A program made the position numbers and the translations under genes. Below are positions 26,001 to 34,600 of a DNA stretch of 56,229 nt, in pieces. The stretch comes from Oscillospiraceae bacterium (GTDB taxonomy: Bacteria > Bacillota > Clostridia > Oscillospirales > Oscillospiraceae): positions 1-56,229 of the forward strand of contig SVME01000003.1 in NCBI GenBank assembly GCA_015067605.1, in the 5' to 3' direction. Positions within the stretch are counted from its first letter, which is position 1. The number at the start of each line of letters is the position of its first letter. The notes beneath the pieces were generated by a model. That model did no database searches. It worked only from the letters and a program-made list of their open reading frames with translations, and was not told the origin of the DNA.

Positions 26001-26947
26001 AGGTACTCGCCCATGTTCTCGTAGTCGCCCTCGCAGCCGTAGTCAGCGCCGTTGATAAAGCCAATCAGGTAGTAGTTCAGCACGGGCTTCTCAGCGCCGC
26101 AGACGGAGCAGATGCCGTCAACATAGCTGTGGCCCAGAGCGTCAACGGACTCGGTCTTGGTCACGCCGCACAGGGTGCAAGCGATGCTGTTCTCACCGGC
26201 CTCAGTGCAGGTGGGAGCAGTGACTACCTCGGGCTCGCCCCACTCGTGGGTGCAGGTGGGAACGTAGTCATGGGTCACGGTACCGGCAACGGTATCCAGC
26301 GTGAAGGTGACATCGGTATCCTCGTCCACAGTGATGCTCAGGTTGGCGCCGCCAGCGCCGCCTTCGCCCCAGTTGGCGCCCCAGCCCTCATCAGCAGCCT
26401 TGTAGCCATAGGTACCGGCAGCCAGAGAGATGGTGACGGAGTAGGTGCCGTCCTCATTCTTGGTCATGGGGTGATTGGTGCCCCAGGCGTTCATATCGCC
26501 ACGCAGATAGTAGACGACTTCGATTTCTTCCAGATCGCCGCCCTTTTCAATCCACTGGCCAGCGCCCTGGTTCCAGCCGTCAACCACATAGACAACCTTG
26601 TTGTCAGTGGGAACGGTCAGGTCCTTGGTCTGATTCCACTTGTTGTCCCAGTTGTTTGCAGTGGAGTTGGGGTTCATGCGGCAGAAGATCACACTGGGAT
26701 AGCCAGCGGGAACTTCCACGGAGTACAGGCCGTCGCCTGCATCAACGCAGTCCACCCAGGTTTCGCCGTTACCGAAGAAGTAAGCGGCAAAACGGGCACC
26801 ATCAGTCAGCCAGTTGCTATTGGGCTGAACATAGATGGTAGTTGCGGCGGTGGTGGTGTCCTCAGCCATGGCAACCATGGGCAGCATAGACAGAACCATC
26901 GTCAGACAGATCAGCATAGCGATCAGTCTAGTGCTAGTCTTACGCAT
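23060..26947 (-). CDS. Secreted multidomain starch/carbohydrate-binding protein
   Basis: A 1295-residue exported protein with a signal peptide (1-28, cut after AMA). A CBM26-like domain (about 35-135: IYVQPNSNW, ARFAAYFF, PSVIFCRMNP) is followed by an X25/CBM48-like domain (YYLRGDMNAW, AGTYGYKAA) and a Cys/His-rich link (CTHEWGEP, CTLCG, ICSVCGAE). A three-part block then comes twice: A (YYLIGxINGADYG), B (YYLAGDFNDWN, EFKITDGSW) and C (LGDNNVTLGVYTFTA), repeating with a period of 345 residues. The roughly 300-residue C-terminal domain (TLNYPTLAFEAEILYNAY, KALVVAMLNYGAAAQVYF) recurs in Ruminococcaceae surface proteins, as far as I recall. No catalytic domain or dockerin is seen, so a role in binding starch or glycogen at the surface is likely but inferred. 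AGGAGG precedes the ATG. Confidence 0.82.
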   Translation of the reverse strand: MRKTSTRLIAMLICLTMVLSMLPMVAMAEDTTTAATTIYVQPNSNWLTDGARFAAYFFGNGETWVDCVDAGDGLYSVEVPAGYPSVIFCRMNPNSTANNWDNKWNQTKDLTVPTDNKVVYVVDGWNQGAGQWIEKGGDLEEIEVVYYLRGDMNAWGTNHPMTKNEDGTYSVTISLAAGTYGYKAADEGWGANWGEGGAGGANLSITVDEDTDVTFTLDTVAGTVTHDYVPTCTHEWGEPEVVTAPTCTEAGENSIACTLCGVTKTESVDALGHSYVDGICSVCGAEKPVLNYYLIGFINGADYGCEGDYENMGEYLFVDGTLVATFTADSYLFIKTEGNANWYMAEAYCDDTTCTFVEGGSEKMFAPGGVELTFTLVENADGSLTLSYEITGEVCEHPSHNVDGICLSCFMDVPHTYEEGICTVCGAEEPAPVAVEYYLAGDFNDWNAGAEDYKMMQLGEVYYISLSLVAGTYEFKITDGSWESGNAWPSSNYVLEVPVDSENISIMFTPSTGAIDVSGVNQPVADPSELALGDNNVTLGVYTFTATQDGLLNIVVSAVAVLNPETGEYEAGNPGMVFGRMYTLLVNGETNFMPENQIEVVAGDVVTIELSGMGEAPQITLSLSYEGAVEPEPVAPDYYLIGNINGADYGCNDDYENLGVYKFVDGTLVATFSADSYVFVKTGDNAKWFLAAEYCTDIICVLAEGNTEKMFVPGGVELTFSLSENEDGSLTLSYAAGEACVHENHGIDGICTNCGMTVEHTYVDGVCSICGAEEPAPVVPEYYVAGNFNGWDPAADGYKMMQLGEVYYISISLTAGTYEFKITDGSWESGNAWPSSNYVLEVPVDSENISIMFYPDSGEIEVSGINQPVEEPTELVLGDNNVGLGAYTFTATEAGKLNIVVSSVAILNPETGEYELANPGMIFGRMFTLSVNGVSNFMPENQIEVAAGDVVSIELAGMGGDAQITLNLSYQQPAVVPTLTLNYPTLAFEAEILYNAYFTVQNGQDVVEYGMITFDSRLEDGTVDDAIDMIPGCDIAGNYRIVSSNGVPAKNLGDALYFKVYALLSDGTYAYSDVAGYNAVAYAKTILNSASSTDKAKALVVAMLNYGAAAQVYFDYNADNLMNASLTAEQQALVEAYDESMVNDVTNCTKPGIFTHNGGYTKIYPTVSFQGAFAINYYFATKYTPDYEPIFYYWDSATYNSVDELTADNCTGALAMIQDGTQWTAAIEGIAAKSVDETYYVAAVYYVGDTAYTSPVIAYSLGKYCETVAAGTDANGAAFGGATAVYGFYAKAYFA

Positions 26948-27103
26948 TGTTTTTCCTCCTTAAATAATGATGTTTTTTCCGGATTTTAATCCACCCCTAT
27001 CATAAAACATTTTCTCTCTGTATGGAAGTGACATTTCTTCCAAAAAAAACTCGGCATTTTCATGCATTTTGCCTACGTCGCCCTTTCCCGTTTTGCAGTG
27101 CGG

Positions 27104-27343
27104 TAAAGTATCGTTTAGCGAAGGAGCAGCGAAGCCGCATCACTTCCCCCGAGGGGAAGCTGGCACCGCCAAAGGCGGTGACTGAAGGGGAATACGGGCA
27201 GAAAGCTGAAGTGTTTTGCATCTTTTCAGACTTGTTGCAGCATTTCAGGTATCGCCATTCCCCTTCCGGTTCGGGCAATGCCCGAACCACCTTCCCCCCG
27301 GGGGAAGGTATTGCGCCTACGGCGCTTAATGTGCTAAACGATA
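27104..27343. repeat. Family A MITE-like element (240 bp, right end truncated)
   Basis: It starts TAAAGTATCGTTTAGCG and ends GTGCTAAACGATA, with the outer ATTTA missing where it abuts the peptidase terminator. The core is the standard type. The rest of the gap (26948-27103) is the leader of the starch-binding-type gene; a TATGAT box is present but no convincing -35 box. Confidence 0.85.
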
Positions 27344-27367
27344 GGGCACCTCATATATGAGGTGCCC
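27344..27367 (-). terminator. Hairpin overlapping the peptidase stop codon
   Basis: A perfect 24-base palindrome, GGGCACCTCATA and its inverse. It covers the last codons and the TGA of the peptidase gene (stop at 27353-27351). It probably ends the transcript, although the T tract expected after it is replaced by the family A terminus (TATCGTTTAGC). Confidence 0.6.
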
Positions 27368-27818
27368 TCCAAAAATTATTCCATTTTCCTTTCAGCCACA
27401 TGAGCCGGTGGCGCAGGGGCAACAGCCACAGCCACGGCCGCCGGTAGAACCACCAGCGAAAGCTTCCCGGGCGGCAGGGCTTCCCCTTATGCATTGCCCC
27501 AATCACACGGGCACGAACCAGCGTCTGAGATGGCAGCAGCTCCAGCTCCCGCTGGGCATCTCCCACGATGATCAAGCTGCCGTCCTTGCGAACCTTCTTG
27601 ATTCGGTGCAGAATGTACCGACCGCCGAGCCGCTGATACAGCACCACATCCCCTCGCTTCAGGGGCGAATCAGGCGCCGACAAATACACCGTATCCCCAT
27701 GGACCAGAAAAGGTGTCATGCTACCGCCAGCTACGGGGATGGGGATATTCGATTCCCCCTCCGCCAGCATCTGGCAGACGGCATCCAGAAATTCCTGTGT
27801 ATCCAGAATCAGTGACAT
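27351..27818 (-). CDS. S24/S26-like peptidase (SipW/Sec11-type active site)
   Basis: A 155-residue protein with the S24/S26 serine peptidase fold motifs: PVAGGSMTPFL with nucleophile Ser33, HGDTVYL, RGDVVLYQR, and GRYILHRIKKV, where His71 replaces the Lys of ordinary signal peptidase I, as in SipW and Sec11. VGDA follows near residue 86. It lacks an N-terminal membrane anchor; a hydrophobic, Trp/Arg-rich C-terminus (WWFYRRPWLWLLPLRHR) may touch the membrane. It starts 9 bases after the nucleotidyltransferase gene with its own AAGGAGG. It may process a peptide or protein at the inner membrane face; a link to the 46-residue peptide nearby is speculative. Confidence 0.78.
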   Translation of the reverse strand: MSLILDTQEFLDAVCQMLAEGESNIPIPVAGGSMTPFLVHGDTVYLSAPDSPLKRGDVVLYQRLGGRYILHRIKKVRKDGSLIIVGDAQRELELLPSQTLVRARVIGAMHKGKPCRPGSFRWWFYRRPWLWLLPLRHRLMWLKGKWNNFWRAPHI

Positions 27819-27827
27819 GGTGCCTCC

Positions 27828-29072
27828 TTAGCGGTCGATGATGTCGTATTGTTTCAGCAACTCGATGCGCTGGGAGCCGGTGCGCAGCACTTCCGTTGCG
27901 ACGGTGTCAGAATTGGACAGGCTCTCCTTTGCAAAGCCGAGGATTCGGCTGGTCCAGGCCACCGGTAGCAAATATTTATGTCGCCGCAGATAGCGATACC
28001 GCTTCTCCAGACTTTTTGCGCTGGGAAAGACCGTACGAAGCACGCTCTTTTTGGACTTTTTACCCCTCTTTTCGTCAGCCACAGCATTGATGGTCATATT
28101 GCTGCTATGGATACGGTTAATGTCCGAGGTGCCGTAGATGCCGCTGGACATCAAATCCATCAGCAACGGCGTTTCGTCCACCTTGATATCTCGCCACAGC
28201 TGCGGCAGGCAGGCCGTATCCGGTGAAAACACCAGATATTTCTGACCGATGGTCAGCAGCGCCGCGGCGAATTTCTCCGCTCGAATGGAGCAGCACCGGT
28301 CGTAGACATACTGCCAGTCGATTTGGCTGCCGTAGGCGTTGGCGAACAGGGCGATGTCGCAGACCTGCCGGATACCGAAGCCGCTGTGGAGAAAATGCTT
28401 GAAAGCGTGGATAATCAGGTAGAACATATGGTCTGTAGGACACATGGTCGCCACCTTCATTCCCCGAATCTCCACGTCCACTGACCGGTGGAAAACGTCC
28501 TCGAAAAACCGGTTGTAGTCGTTAAATACATCGCTGTTGCGAGCGAACAGAGTCTTGTGCAACTCGATGTAGAGGGGGCTGTCGTTTTTCATGTAGGGTA
28601 CCTCGTAGGACTCCAGCGACAAATCGCCTCCCGGCTCCATGCCGAAGCTGAGCATAGCCTTATGGCAGGCCCTGAATCCCTCCTCACCGCAGAGCACGTC
28701 CTCGTCGCCGGAGCAGCGATGATCCGGCTTGGGGTACAGGTTCCGGCAGACGATACCCTTGACCACCAGCGCCCGAACGCCGTTTTTCCGCAGATGCTGA
28801 GAAAGCCGCAGAAAGTCCACCGTTTTCACCGCCTGACCCATGACAGCGTGGATAGTAAGGCGGCGGATGTTTTCCGTAATGGCGGGATCCACAGCTTGCA
28901 GGGAAGGATGGTCGTGGACTGCCTCAAATACCATAGGCAAGACATGGTGATCCTGCGCCAGATCCAGCATATTCAGCATCAGTTCGCCGGAGGGCTGCAA
29001 TTCATGGCTCAAAGACTCATTGCGCAGTGCTGCACCCACCGCCTGCAAAAACAGCTCATATTTCTCTTCCAT
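27828..29072 (-). CDS. Nucleotidyltransferase family protein (NTP_transf_5-like)
   Basis: A 414-residue protein with the pattern of uncharacterised nucleotidyltransferases: a helical N-terminal part, then ALVVKGIVCRNLYPKP (K105, G106), and RCSGDEDVLC, where D123 and D125 are the expected metal ligands. The C-terminal half is helical. Such proteins are found in capsule, lasso-peptide and other peptide-modification loci, and their substrates are mostly unknown. It forms a two-gene unit with the S26-like peptidase. GGAGG seven bases before ATG supports the start. A family A element lies directly upstream, so I cannot identify the promoter. Confidence 0.75.
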   Translation of the reverse strand: MEEKYELFLQAVGAALRNESLSHELQPSGELMLNMLDLAQDHHVLPMVFEAVHDHPSLQAVDPAITENIRRLTIHAVMGQAVKTVDFLRLSQHLRKNGVRALVVKGIVCRNLYPKPDHRCSGDEDVLCGEEGFRACHKAMLSFGMEPGGDLSLESYEVPYMKNDSPLYIELHKTLFARNSDVFNDYNRFFEDVFHRSVDVEIRGMKVATMCPTDHMFYLIIHAFKHFLHSGFGIRQVCDIALFANAYGSQIDWQYVYDRCCSIRAEKFAAALLTIGQKYLVFSPDTACLPQLWRDIKVDETPLLMDLMSSGIYGTSDINRIHSSNMTINAVADEKRGKKSKKSVLRTVFPSAKSLEKRYRYLRRHKYLLPVAWTSRILGFAKESLSNSDTVATEVLRTGSQRIELLKQYDIIDR

Positions 29073-29094
29073 GTCCTCACCTCCATTTTATTGT

Positions 29095-29338
29095 TAATTA
29101 TTGTTTAGCGCACTAGCGGCGAAGCCGCATGGCTTCCCCTCGGGGGAAGCTGGCACCGCCAAAGGCGGTGACTGAAGGGGAATACGGGCAGAAACATAAT
29201 AGTTTTTGTATTTTTTCAGACCTGATATTGCATTTCAGGTATCGCCATTCCCCTTCCGGTTCGGGCAAAGCCCGAACCACCTTCCCCTCGGGGGAAGGTA
29301 TAGCGCCTGCGGCGCTTAGTAAGCTAAACGATAATTTA
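29095..29338. repeat. Family A MITE-like element (244 bp)
   Basis: It is complete, from TAATTATTGTTTAGCGCACTAG to AGTAAGCTAAACGATAATTTA. It stands between the divergent nucleotidyltransferase and hydrogenase genes. The rest of that gap, 29339-29470, holds a CCAGAATTTCCTCTGGATTCTGG palindrome near 29413 and no clear promoter. Confidence 0.87.
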
Positions 29339-29484
29339 TCTGCTTATTATCTTTTATGATAACACAAATTTGCAGCGTTGCCAACACTGAGCCGGAAAAA
29401 AACTTGCTTTGTCCAGAATTTCCTCTGGATTCTGGGGGGAAGTTGTGGTAATATGGGGGAAATAATCCACGGAGGTATCCATTT

Positions 29485-30990
29485 ATGAGAGGAATCCCGT
29501 CACTGATTACCGATATCCGCAAGAAAGTTTTCACCGAGGTGGCTCGCATGGCCTACTCCGGCGAGGGCTACGAGCAGGCCGACGAGCTGCCCTACATCAT
29601 CGTCCCCGGCGACCAGCCCCTGCACCGTGAGAGCGTGTTTCTGGAGCGAGCCATCGCCAGCGAGCGGGTGCGGCTGGCCATGGGCCTGAACCTGCGGCCC
29701 ATCCAGACCCGCCACCTGATGACCGAGGGCATGGATCATGCCGCCATCGCCGAGCAGTACTACGAGCCGCCGCTGATCAACATCATCCCCTACGCCTGCC
29801 ACGCCTGCCCCACCAACCAGTACCGGGTGACGGAGAATTGCCAGAACTGTCTGGCCGCCTCCTGCCAGAAGGTGTGCCCCCGGGATGCCATCACCTTCGT
29901 CAACGGCAAGAGCCAAATCGACCAGTCCAAGTGCATCAAGTGCGGTAAGTGTGCCAGCGCCTGCCCCTACAACGCCATCATCCATATGCAGCGTCCCTGC
30001 GCCGCCGCCTGCGGCATGGATGCCATCGGCTCTGACGAGCACGGCAGAGCCGTAATCGATCAGACCAAGTGCGTTTCCTGCGGACAGTGTCTGGTCAGCT
30101 GTCCCTTCGGTGCCATCGTGGACAAGGGTCAGATTTACCAGCTGATTCAGTCCATTTTGAAGGGCGATCAGGTGATTGCCATTGTGGCGCCGGCTTTCAT
30201 CGGCCAGTTCGGCAAACATTCTACGCCCGAAAAATTTGTCGCCGCCATGAAGCTGCTGGGCTTCGACCGTATGGTTGAGGTGGCAGTGGGTGCCGATATG
30301 TGTACCATCGAGGAGGCCAGAGACTTCCTTGAAAAAGTACCGGCGGAGCAGCCCTTTATGGCCACCTCCTGCTGTCCGGCGTGGCACTCCATGGTGCATA
30401 AACTGTTCCCCGCCCAGTCGAAAAACATCTCCATGACCCTGACCCCCATGGTGTTCACTGCCCGTCTGATGAAAAAGCAGTTCCCCGGCTGCAAGGTAGT
30501 CTTTGTAGGCCCCTGCGCCGCCAAAAAGCTGGAGGCCATCCGGGCGGATATTCGCTCCGATGTGGATTTCGTCCTGACTTTTGAGGAATTGCAGGGTATG
30601 TTTGAGGCCAAGGAAGTGGACTTTGAGACCATCGAACCTGCGGAGGTGCTGAATGAAGGCTCTGCGGCAGGACGTGGCTTTGCGGTGTCCGGTGGCGTAG
30701 CGCAGGCGGTGACAGATTTGATTCACCTGACCAATCCGGAGGTTGAGGTCAAGACCGCCCGTGCGGAGGGTTTGCGGGAGTGCCGGAAGCTGATGACGCT
30801 GGCGAAGGCCGGCAAGTACAACGGCTACCTGCTGGAGGGCATGGCTTGTCCCGGCGGTTGTGTGGCCGGTGCGGGTACGCTGCTGCCGGTGGAGCTGGCG
30901 GCGAAGGTGGTGGGCCGCTACCAGTCCGAAGCGGATCAGGAATCCCCCCTCCAAAGCCCCTACCGTGACGAAGGACATAATCTGGATTGA
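29485..30990 (+). CDS. [FeFe] hydrogenase, group B type
   Basis: A 501-residue protein with an N-terminal region shared with group B enzymes, then ferredoxin-like cysteine clusters (CQNCLAASCQKVC, CIKCGKCASACP, CVSCGQCLVSCP), and the hydrogenase large-subunit domain. H-cluster motifs are L1 TSCCPAW (about 294-300), L2 GPCAAKK (342-348, Gly in place of the usual Met) and L3 EGMACPGGCVAGAG (about 451-464). It should exchange electrons between ferredoxin and protons/H2, or act as a sensor, since group B proteins are poorly characterised. No maturases (HydEFG) are in the window. It is monocistronic; GGAGG lies nine bases before ATG. Confidence 0.9.
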   Translation: MRGIPSLITDIRKKVFTEVARMAYSGEGYEQADELPYIIVPGDQPLHRESVFLERAIASERVRLAMGLNLRPIQTRHLMTEGMDHAAIAEQYYEPPLINIIPYACHACPTNQYRVTENCQNCLAASCQKVCPRDAITFVNGKSQIDQSKCIKCGKCASACPYNAIIHMQRPCAAACGMDAIGSDEHGRAVIDQTKCVSCGQCLVSCPFGAIVDKGQIYQLIQSILKGDQVIAIVAPAFIGQFGKHSTPEKFVAAMKLLGFDRMVEVAVGADMCTIEEARDFLEKVPAEQPFMATSCCPAWHSMVHKLFPAQSKNISMTLTPMVFTARLMKKQFPGCKVVFVGPCAAKKLEAIRADIRSDVDFVLTFEELQGMFEAKEVDFETIEPAEVLNEGSAAGRGFAVSGGVAQAVTDLIHLTNPEVEVKTARAEGLRECRKLMTLAKAGKYNGYLLEGMACPGGCVAGAGTLLPVELAAKVVGRYQSEADQESPLQSPYRDEGHNLD

Positions 30991-31146
30991 CCCCACAGAG
31001 GACGCCCCCCCCGCATCCACTGTTTTTTGCAAATTATCATTATGCTCATTTATTACCCGATACGCAATGTACAATTGTCACAAAAAATTGGGGAAAGCGT
31101 ACATTTGTGGGTGAAAACTTTGTTTAGATTCACGAATGATTTCCCA

Positions 31147-31175
31147 TTGACAATCATACGTCACGGTGGTATGAT
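31147..31175 (+). promoter_or_regulatory. Consensus sigma-A promoter for the small peptide gene
   Basis: TTGACA and TATGAT with a 17-base spacer; one of the best matches to consensus in the window. The transcript would start near 31182, about 50 bases before the ATG. Confidence 0.85.
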
Positions 31176-31231
31176 GTTTAACAGGAAGGGATTATACATC
31201 CCGAATTATTTATTAAATGGAGGTAATTGCC

Positions 31232-31372
31232 ATGAATGAACGTTATGAGAACGCTGAGATGGACGTTGTGATTATCGGTGCTGAGGACGTTATCGCTACC
31301 AGCCCCACTACCACCTCGCACTACAACCCCAACTGCGAAAACGAAGGCCCTGCCGGCGACGCTTTCCTGTAA
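31232..31372 (+). CDS. Orphan 46-residue acidic peptide
   Basis: A short gene framed by a consensus promoter, GGAGG eight bases before ATG, and a strong terminator ten bases after the stop. The peptide begins MNERYENAEMDVVIIGAEDV and continues IATSPTTTSHYNPNCENEG to a GPAGDAFL end. It has no signal peptide or membrane segment. The layout (charged start, hydrophobic VVII, acidic ED, VIATS, then a Thr/Ser/Asn/Cys-rich tail) resembles a leader-plus-core precursor and, from memory, a loose group of Clostridia peptides with a DVI(x)TS motif. No radical SAM or lanthipeptide enzyme is nearby. Functions such as a modified-peptide precursor or signal are inference. Confidence 0.8.
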   Translation: MNERYENAEMDVVIIGAEDVIATSPTTTSHYNPNCENEGPAGDAFL

Positions 31373-31381
31373 TGAAAAAAT

Positions 31382-31412
31382 TCCCTCCTTTTTATCAGGA
31401 GGGAGTTTTTTT
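31382..31412 (+). terminator. Terminator of the small peptide gene
   Basis: Stem TCCCTCCT / AGGAGGGA with a 7-base loop, followed by GTTTTTTT. A classical intrinsic terminator. Confidence 0.9.
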
Positions 31413-31529
31413 ATGGATAAAACAGTGGAATTGCGAACGTATTTCCTTCGCAAATGAATGAGCACCTCTAAAAACTCAATTTCGAGCAGGTGACCCGAGA
31501 TTTTATGTTAAATTGCAATGCGCAGCACT

Positions 31530-31547
31530 GCGCTAAACGATAACTTA
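31530..31547. repeat. Family A remnant (right terminus only)
   Basis: GCGCTAAACGATAACTTA is the right end of a family A element with no matching left end. The sequence before it (31456-31475, CACCTCTAAAAACTC) is shared in inverse with the atypical element at 54306-54478, so this may be a decayed relative of that copy. Confidence 0.6.
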
Positions 31548-31567
31548 CAGTTCTTAGCCAGAATACT

Positions 31568-31593
31568 CCCCCCAAAGGAAAGCCTTTGGGGGG
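31568..31593 (-). terminator. Terminator of the giant dockerin protein gene
   Basis: A perfect 11-bp stem CCCCCCAAAGG / CCTTTGGGGGG with a 4-base loop, 8 bases past the stop codon. The T tract is poor on the minus strand. Confidence 0.65.
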
Positions 31594-31601
31594 ATTTCTG
31601 T

Positions 31602-34600
31602 TTACCACAGGGGATCGATTTCGTTGATATGCTCGTACAGACGGTTCCAGTCCTTCATGTTTACCTTTCCGTCGCCGGTCACATCTGAGCGTTGCTGGGC
31701 ATCCTCGAACAGGGGGTTGATCTCGTTGATGTGCTCATACAACCGGTTCCAGTCCTTCATATTCACCTTTCCATCGCCAGTCACATCGCCGGACAGGTAA
31801 ATTAGCCGTTCCGTTGCCATCTCCACAAAGCCTACATAGCTTCCCGTTCCGGTAATGGCCACCATGATGGTCTTATCCACGTCCTCAAGGCGCACCGTAT
31901 AGCTGTCGCCGGTGGCACCCTCGATGGCTACACCGTCAGCGTACCACTGGTAGGTCATCGTTGCTTCGGGGTCGGAGTAGACCGCACGCAACGTTCCACC
32001 GTAACAGGGTGCGCCCTCCAGGGTCAGCACGCCATCCAACCAGTAGCGGTTCTGAGTGGACAACGTGGCAGTACTGGAAGTGCTGGCGTAGGTGGTGTCC
32101 GTTTCCTTAAGCCGCTGGTAGAACACATAGCTCACACCCGGCTGCAGATTCTCAAACACATTGCTGCTCTGCCACTGTCCGCCACTGATGCGGTACTCAC
32201 AACCCTCCACACTCTGGAGGGTAATGGTGGTGAAGGTCTTTTCCAGCAACGTCGGCGCTGCCGGTGCATTCACCGACTGCTTGAGGGTGGTAGCTATGGT
32301 GCCGACACTGGATTCGCTTTCCAGGAACCTGTCCGTTTCCACGGTTCTGCAATAGAAGGTATAGCTCTGGTTGGGCAGAAGACCGCCAAACTGAGGGCTA
32401 TCCTGCCAGTCGCCGCCCTCTATCCGATACTGATACCCCGGCTGCTCCACCAGAATGATAGTATCCCACTGGATGTCGGCAATCTGAGGTGCCTCCGGCA
32501 CCGCCGCATGACGCTTGGGGGTGGTAACGGTGATACCGGCACTGGATTCGCTTTCCAGCATCGTATCTGTTTCCACGGTTCTGCAATAGAAAACATAAGT
32601 CTGATTGGGTTCCAACCCAATGAACACGCCACTATCCTGCCAGTCGCCGCCCTCTATCCGGTACTGGTATCCCGGCTGCTCCACCAGAATGACGGTAAAG
32701 CTGTCGATGTAATGGATTTCGGGAGCCGCCGGCACAGGGGCCGGAGCTTTCAGGGTGGTGACCATCAGCGCATCGCTTTCGGGGCTTTCATAAGCCTCGC
32801 TGGTGGCGCGCAGCATCCGGTAGACGGCATACTGCCGGTTAGGCTCCAGACCGGTGAAGGTGGGGCTGGTTTGCCACAGCCCCTTCTCCAGCCGGTAGAT
32901 GTACAAATCGTTGTACTCCAGCGTAATACTGTCATGAGTCACAGTAACCACCACCGGCGGTGTGGGCTGGGGCTGGGTCTGCTTCAGAGTGGTCACGGTG
33001 GTACCGGCGCTGATCTCGCTTTCCAGCATGGTGTCCGTTTCCACCATCTTGCAATAGAAGGTGTACGTCCGGTTGGGCTTCAGGCCGGTAAATATGGGAC
33101 TGTCTTGCCAGTCGCCGCCCTCCATCCGATACTGATATCCTTCCCGATACGCCAGCTCCACCTTATCCCACTGCACCTGTATAATTTCCGGTGCCGCAGG
33201 AACCGGTGCGATTTCTTTCAGCGTCCGCACCTTCAGGAATTTACTCTCCCAACTGGCGTAGCTGGTATCCGTCTCGGCGGTGCGCCGGAACAGATAATAG
33301 ATTCGATTGGGCTGAAGTCCCTCGAACACCGGAGATGCCTGCCAGCCCTCGTTATCCGTCACAGGCTCCTGCTCCGTTCCCCAGATGCCAGGGGATACGG
33401 GAACCACTACAGCGTATTCATTGTAGCTGGTCAGCAGCTTGTATTCATATCCCGGCTCTGCGGTCAGGGTGATACTGTTGGACGTGACCTCCGCCACGGT
33501 AGGTGCCGACGGGGCACCTACCGTGTGTTTCCACGTCCGTGCCACCAGCGGCTCGCTGGGCTGGCTGGCGTAGGTATCCTCGGTTTCTGCCACACGCTGA
33601 TAGAAGGTATACTCCGTATTGGGCGACAGACCCGTAAAGGCGCTAGGTGCGTGCCACAAACCGCTGTCCAAATTCTGCCAGTTCACGCCGTCCATGCTGT
33701 ACTCATAGCCTGCCACATACTCCAGCGACAGCGTTGTTGCGGAACGCTGGACTACGGTGGGCATCGGGGGCTTGGGCGCCGTGTGCTTCAGGGTGGTGAC
33801 GCTGAGTCCGTTACTGACAGGGCTTTCCAGCGTGGTGTGGCTTTCCGCCAGCTTTTGATAGAAGGTGTAGGTGGTGTTGGCTGCGAGGCCGGTGAAAACG
33901 GGGCTTTCCTGCCAGTTCAGGCCGTCCAGACTGTAAAGGCCGCCGGCCACAGCACGCAAGGTTACGGAAACGTCCGTAATCTGCTCTGCCACCGGTGCTG
34001 CCGGTGCTTCGGCAGTGTACTTGGGTGTGGTGACGGTCACGCCGGCGCTGGGCTGGCTGGCGGCGGAATCCGCCGTGGCGGCATAACGGGCATAGAATGT
34101 ATAGGTCTTGTTAACCTGCAGATCCGTAAAGCTGGGACTTGTCTGCCAGATTTTTCCGTCCAGACTGTACTCCACGCCGTTAGCGCCAGCAAGGGTCACA
34201 GAGGTGTGGCTCACCTGTATCACCACCGGTTTCAGGGGCGGTGCAGGCTGTTTCAGCGTTACATCCACGCTGGTGGACAGGCTGCCGGTGTAGCCATCCA
34301 CGCCGGCGACCATCAGCATCAGGTTCTTGCCGGCATCCTCCGTTTGGATGGTGTACGAAGTATTCTGGCTGACCACTGCGCCATCCACTGTCCATACATA
34401 TACCACAGTGGCGTTCTCCGGCTTCAAGTAGGTCAAATCCGCATACACCGTGGTGCCGGTGACTGCCTGTCCCAGAATCCCAACGGATCCAAACAGGCAA
34501 ATGGGTGTCGTGTCGATGATATCCACCGTGAAGCTGCGGGTCTGATTTCCGAACTGGAGGGTCAGAACCTGCCGTCCAAGGGGAAGGGCTTTCAGGGCGT

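Noticed and set aside
23480..26989. An 1169-codon open frame on the plus strand
   Set aside because: It is antisense to the secreted starch-binding-type protein. Its repeats mirror that protein's duplication, it has no ribosome binding site, and it arises from codon bias.
29500..31074. A 524-codon minus-strand frame opposite the hydrogenase gene
   Set aside because: The hydrogenase has all its cysteine motifs in the plus frame; the antisense frame is rich in His/Gly and has no recognisable domain.
27351..31412. A classical RiPP cluster (radical SAM, lanthipeptide or YcaO enzyme)
   Set aside because: None of these enzymes is encoded here; only the peptidase, the nucleotidyltransferase and an orphan peptide are seen, so the system is left as a hypothesis.
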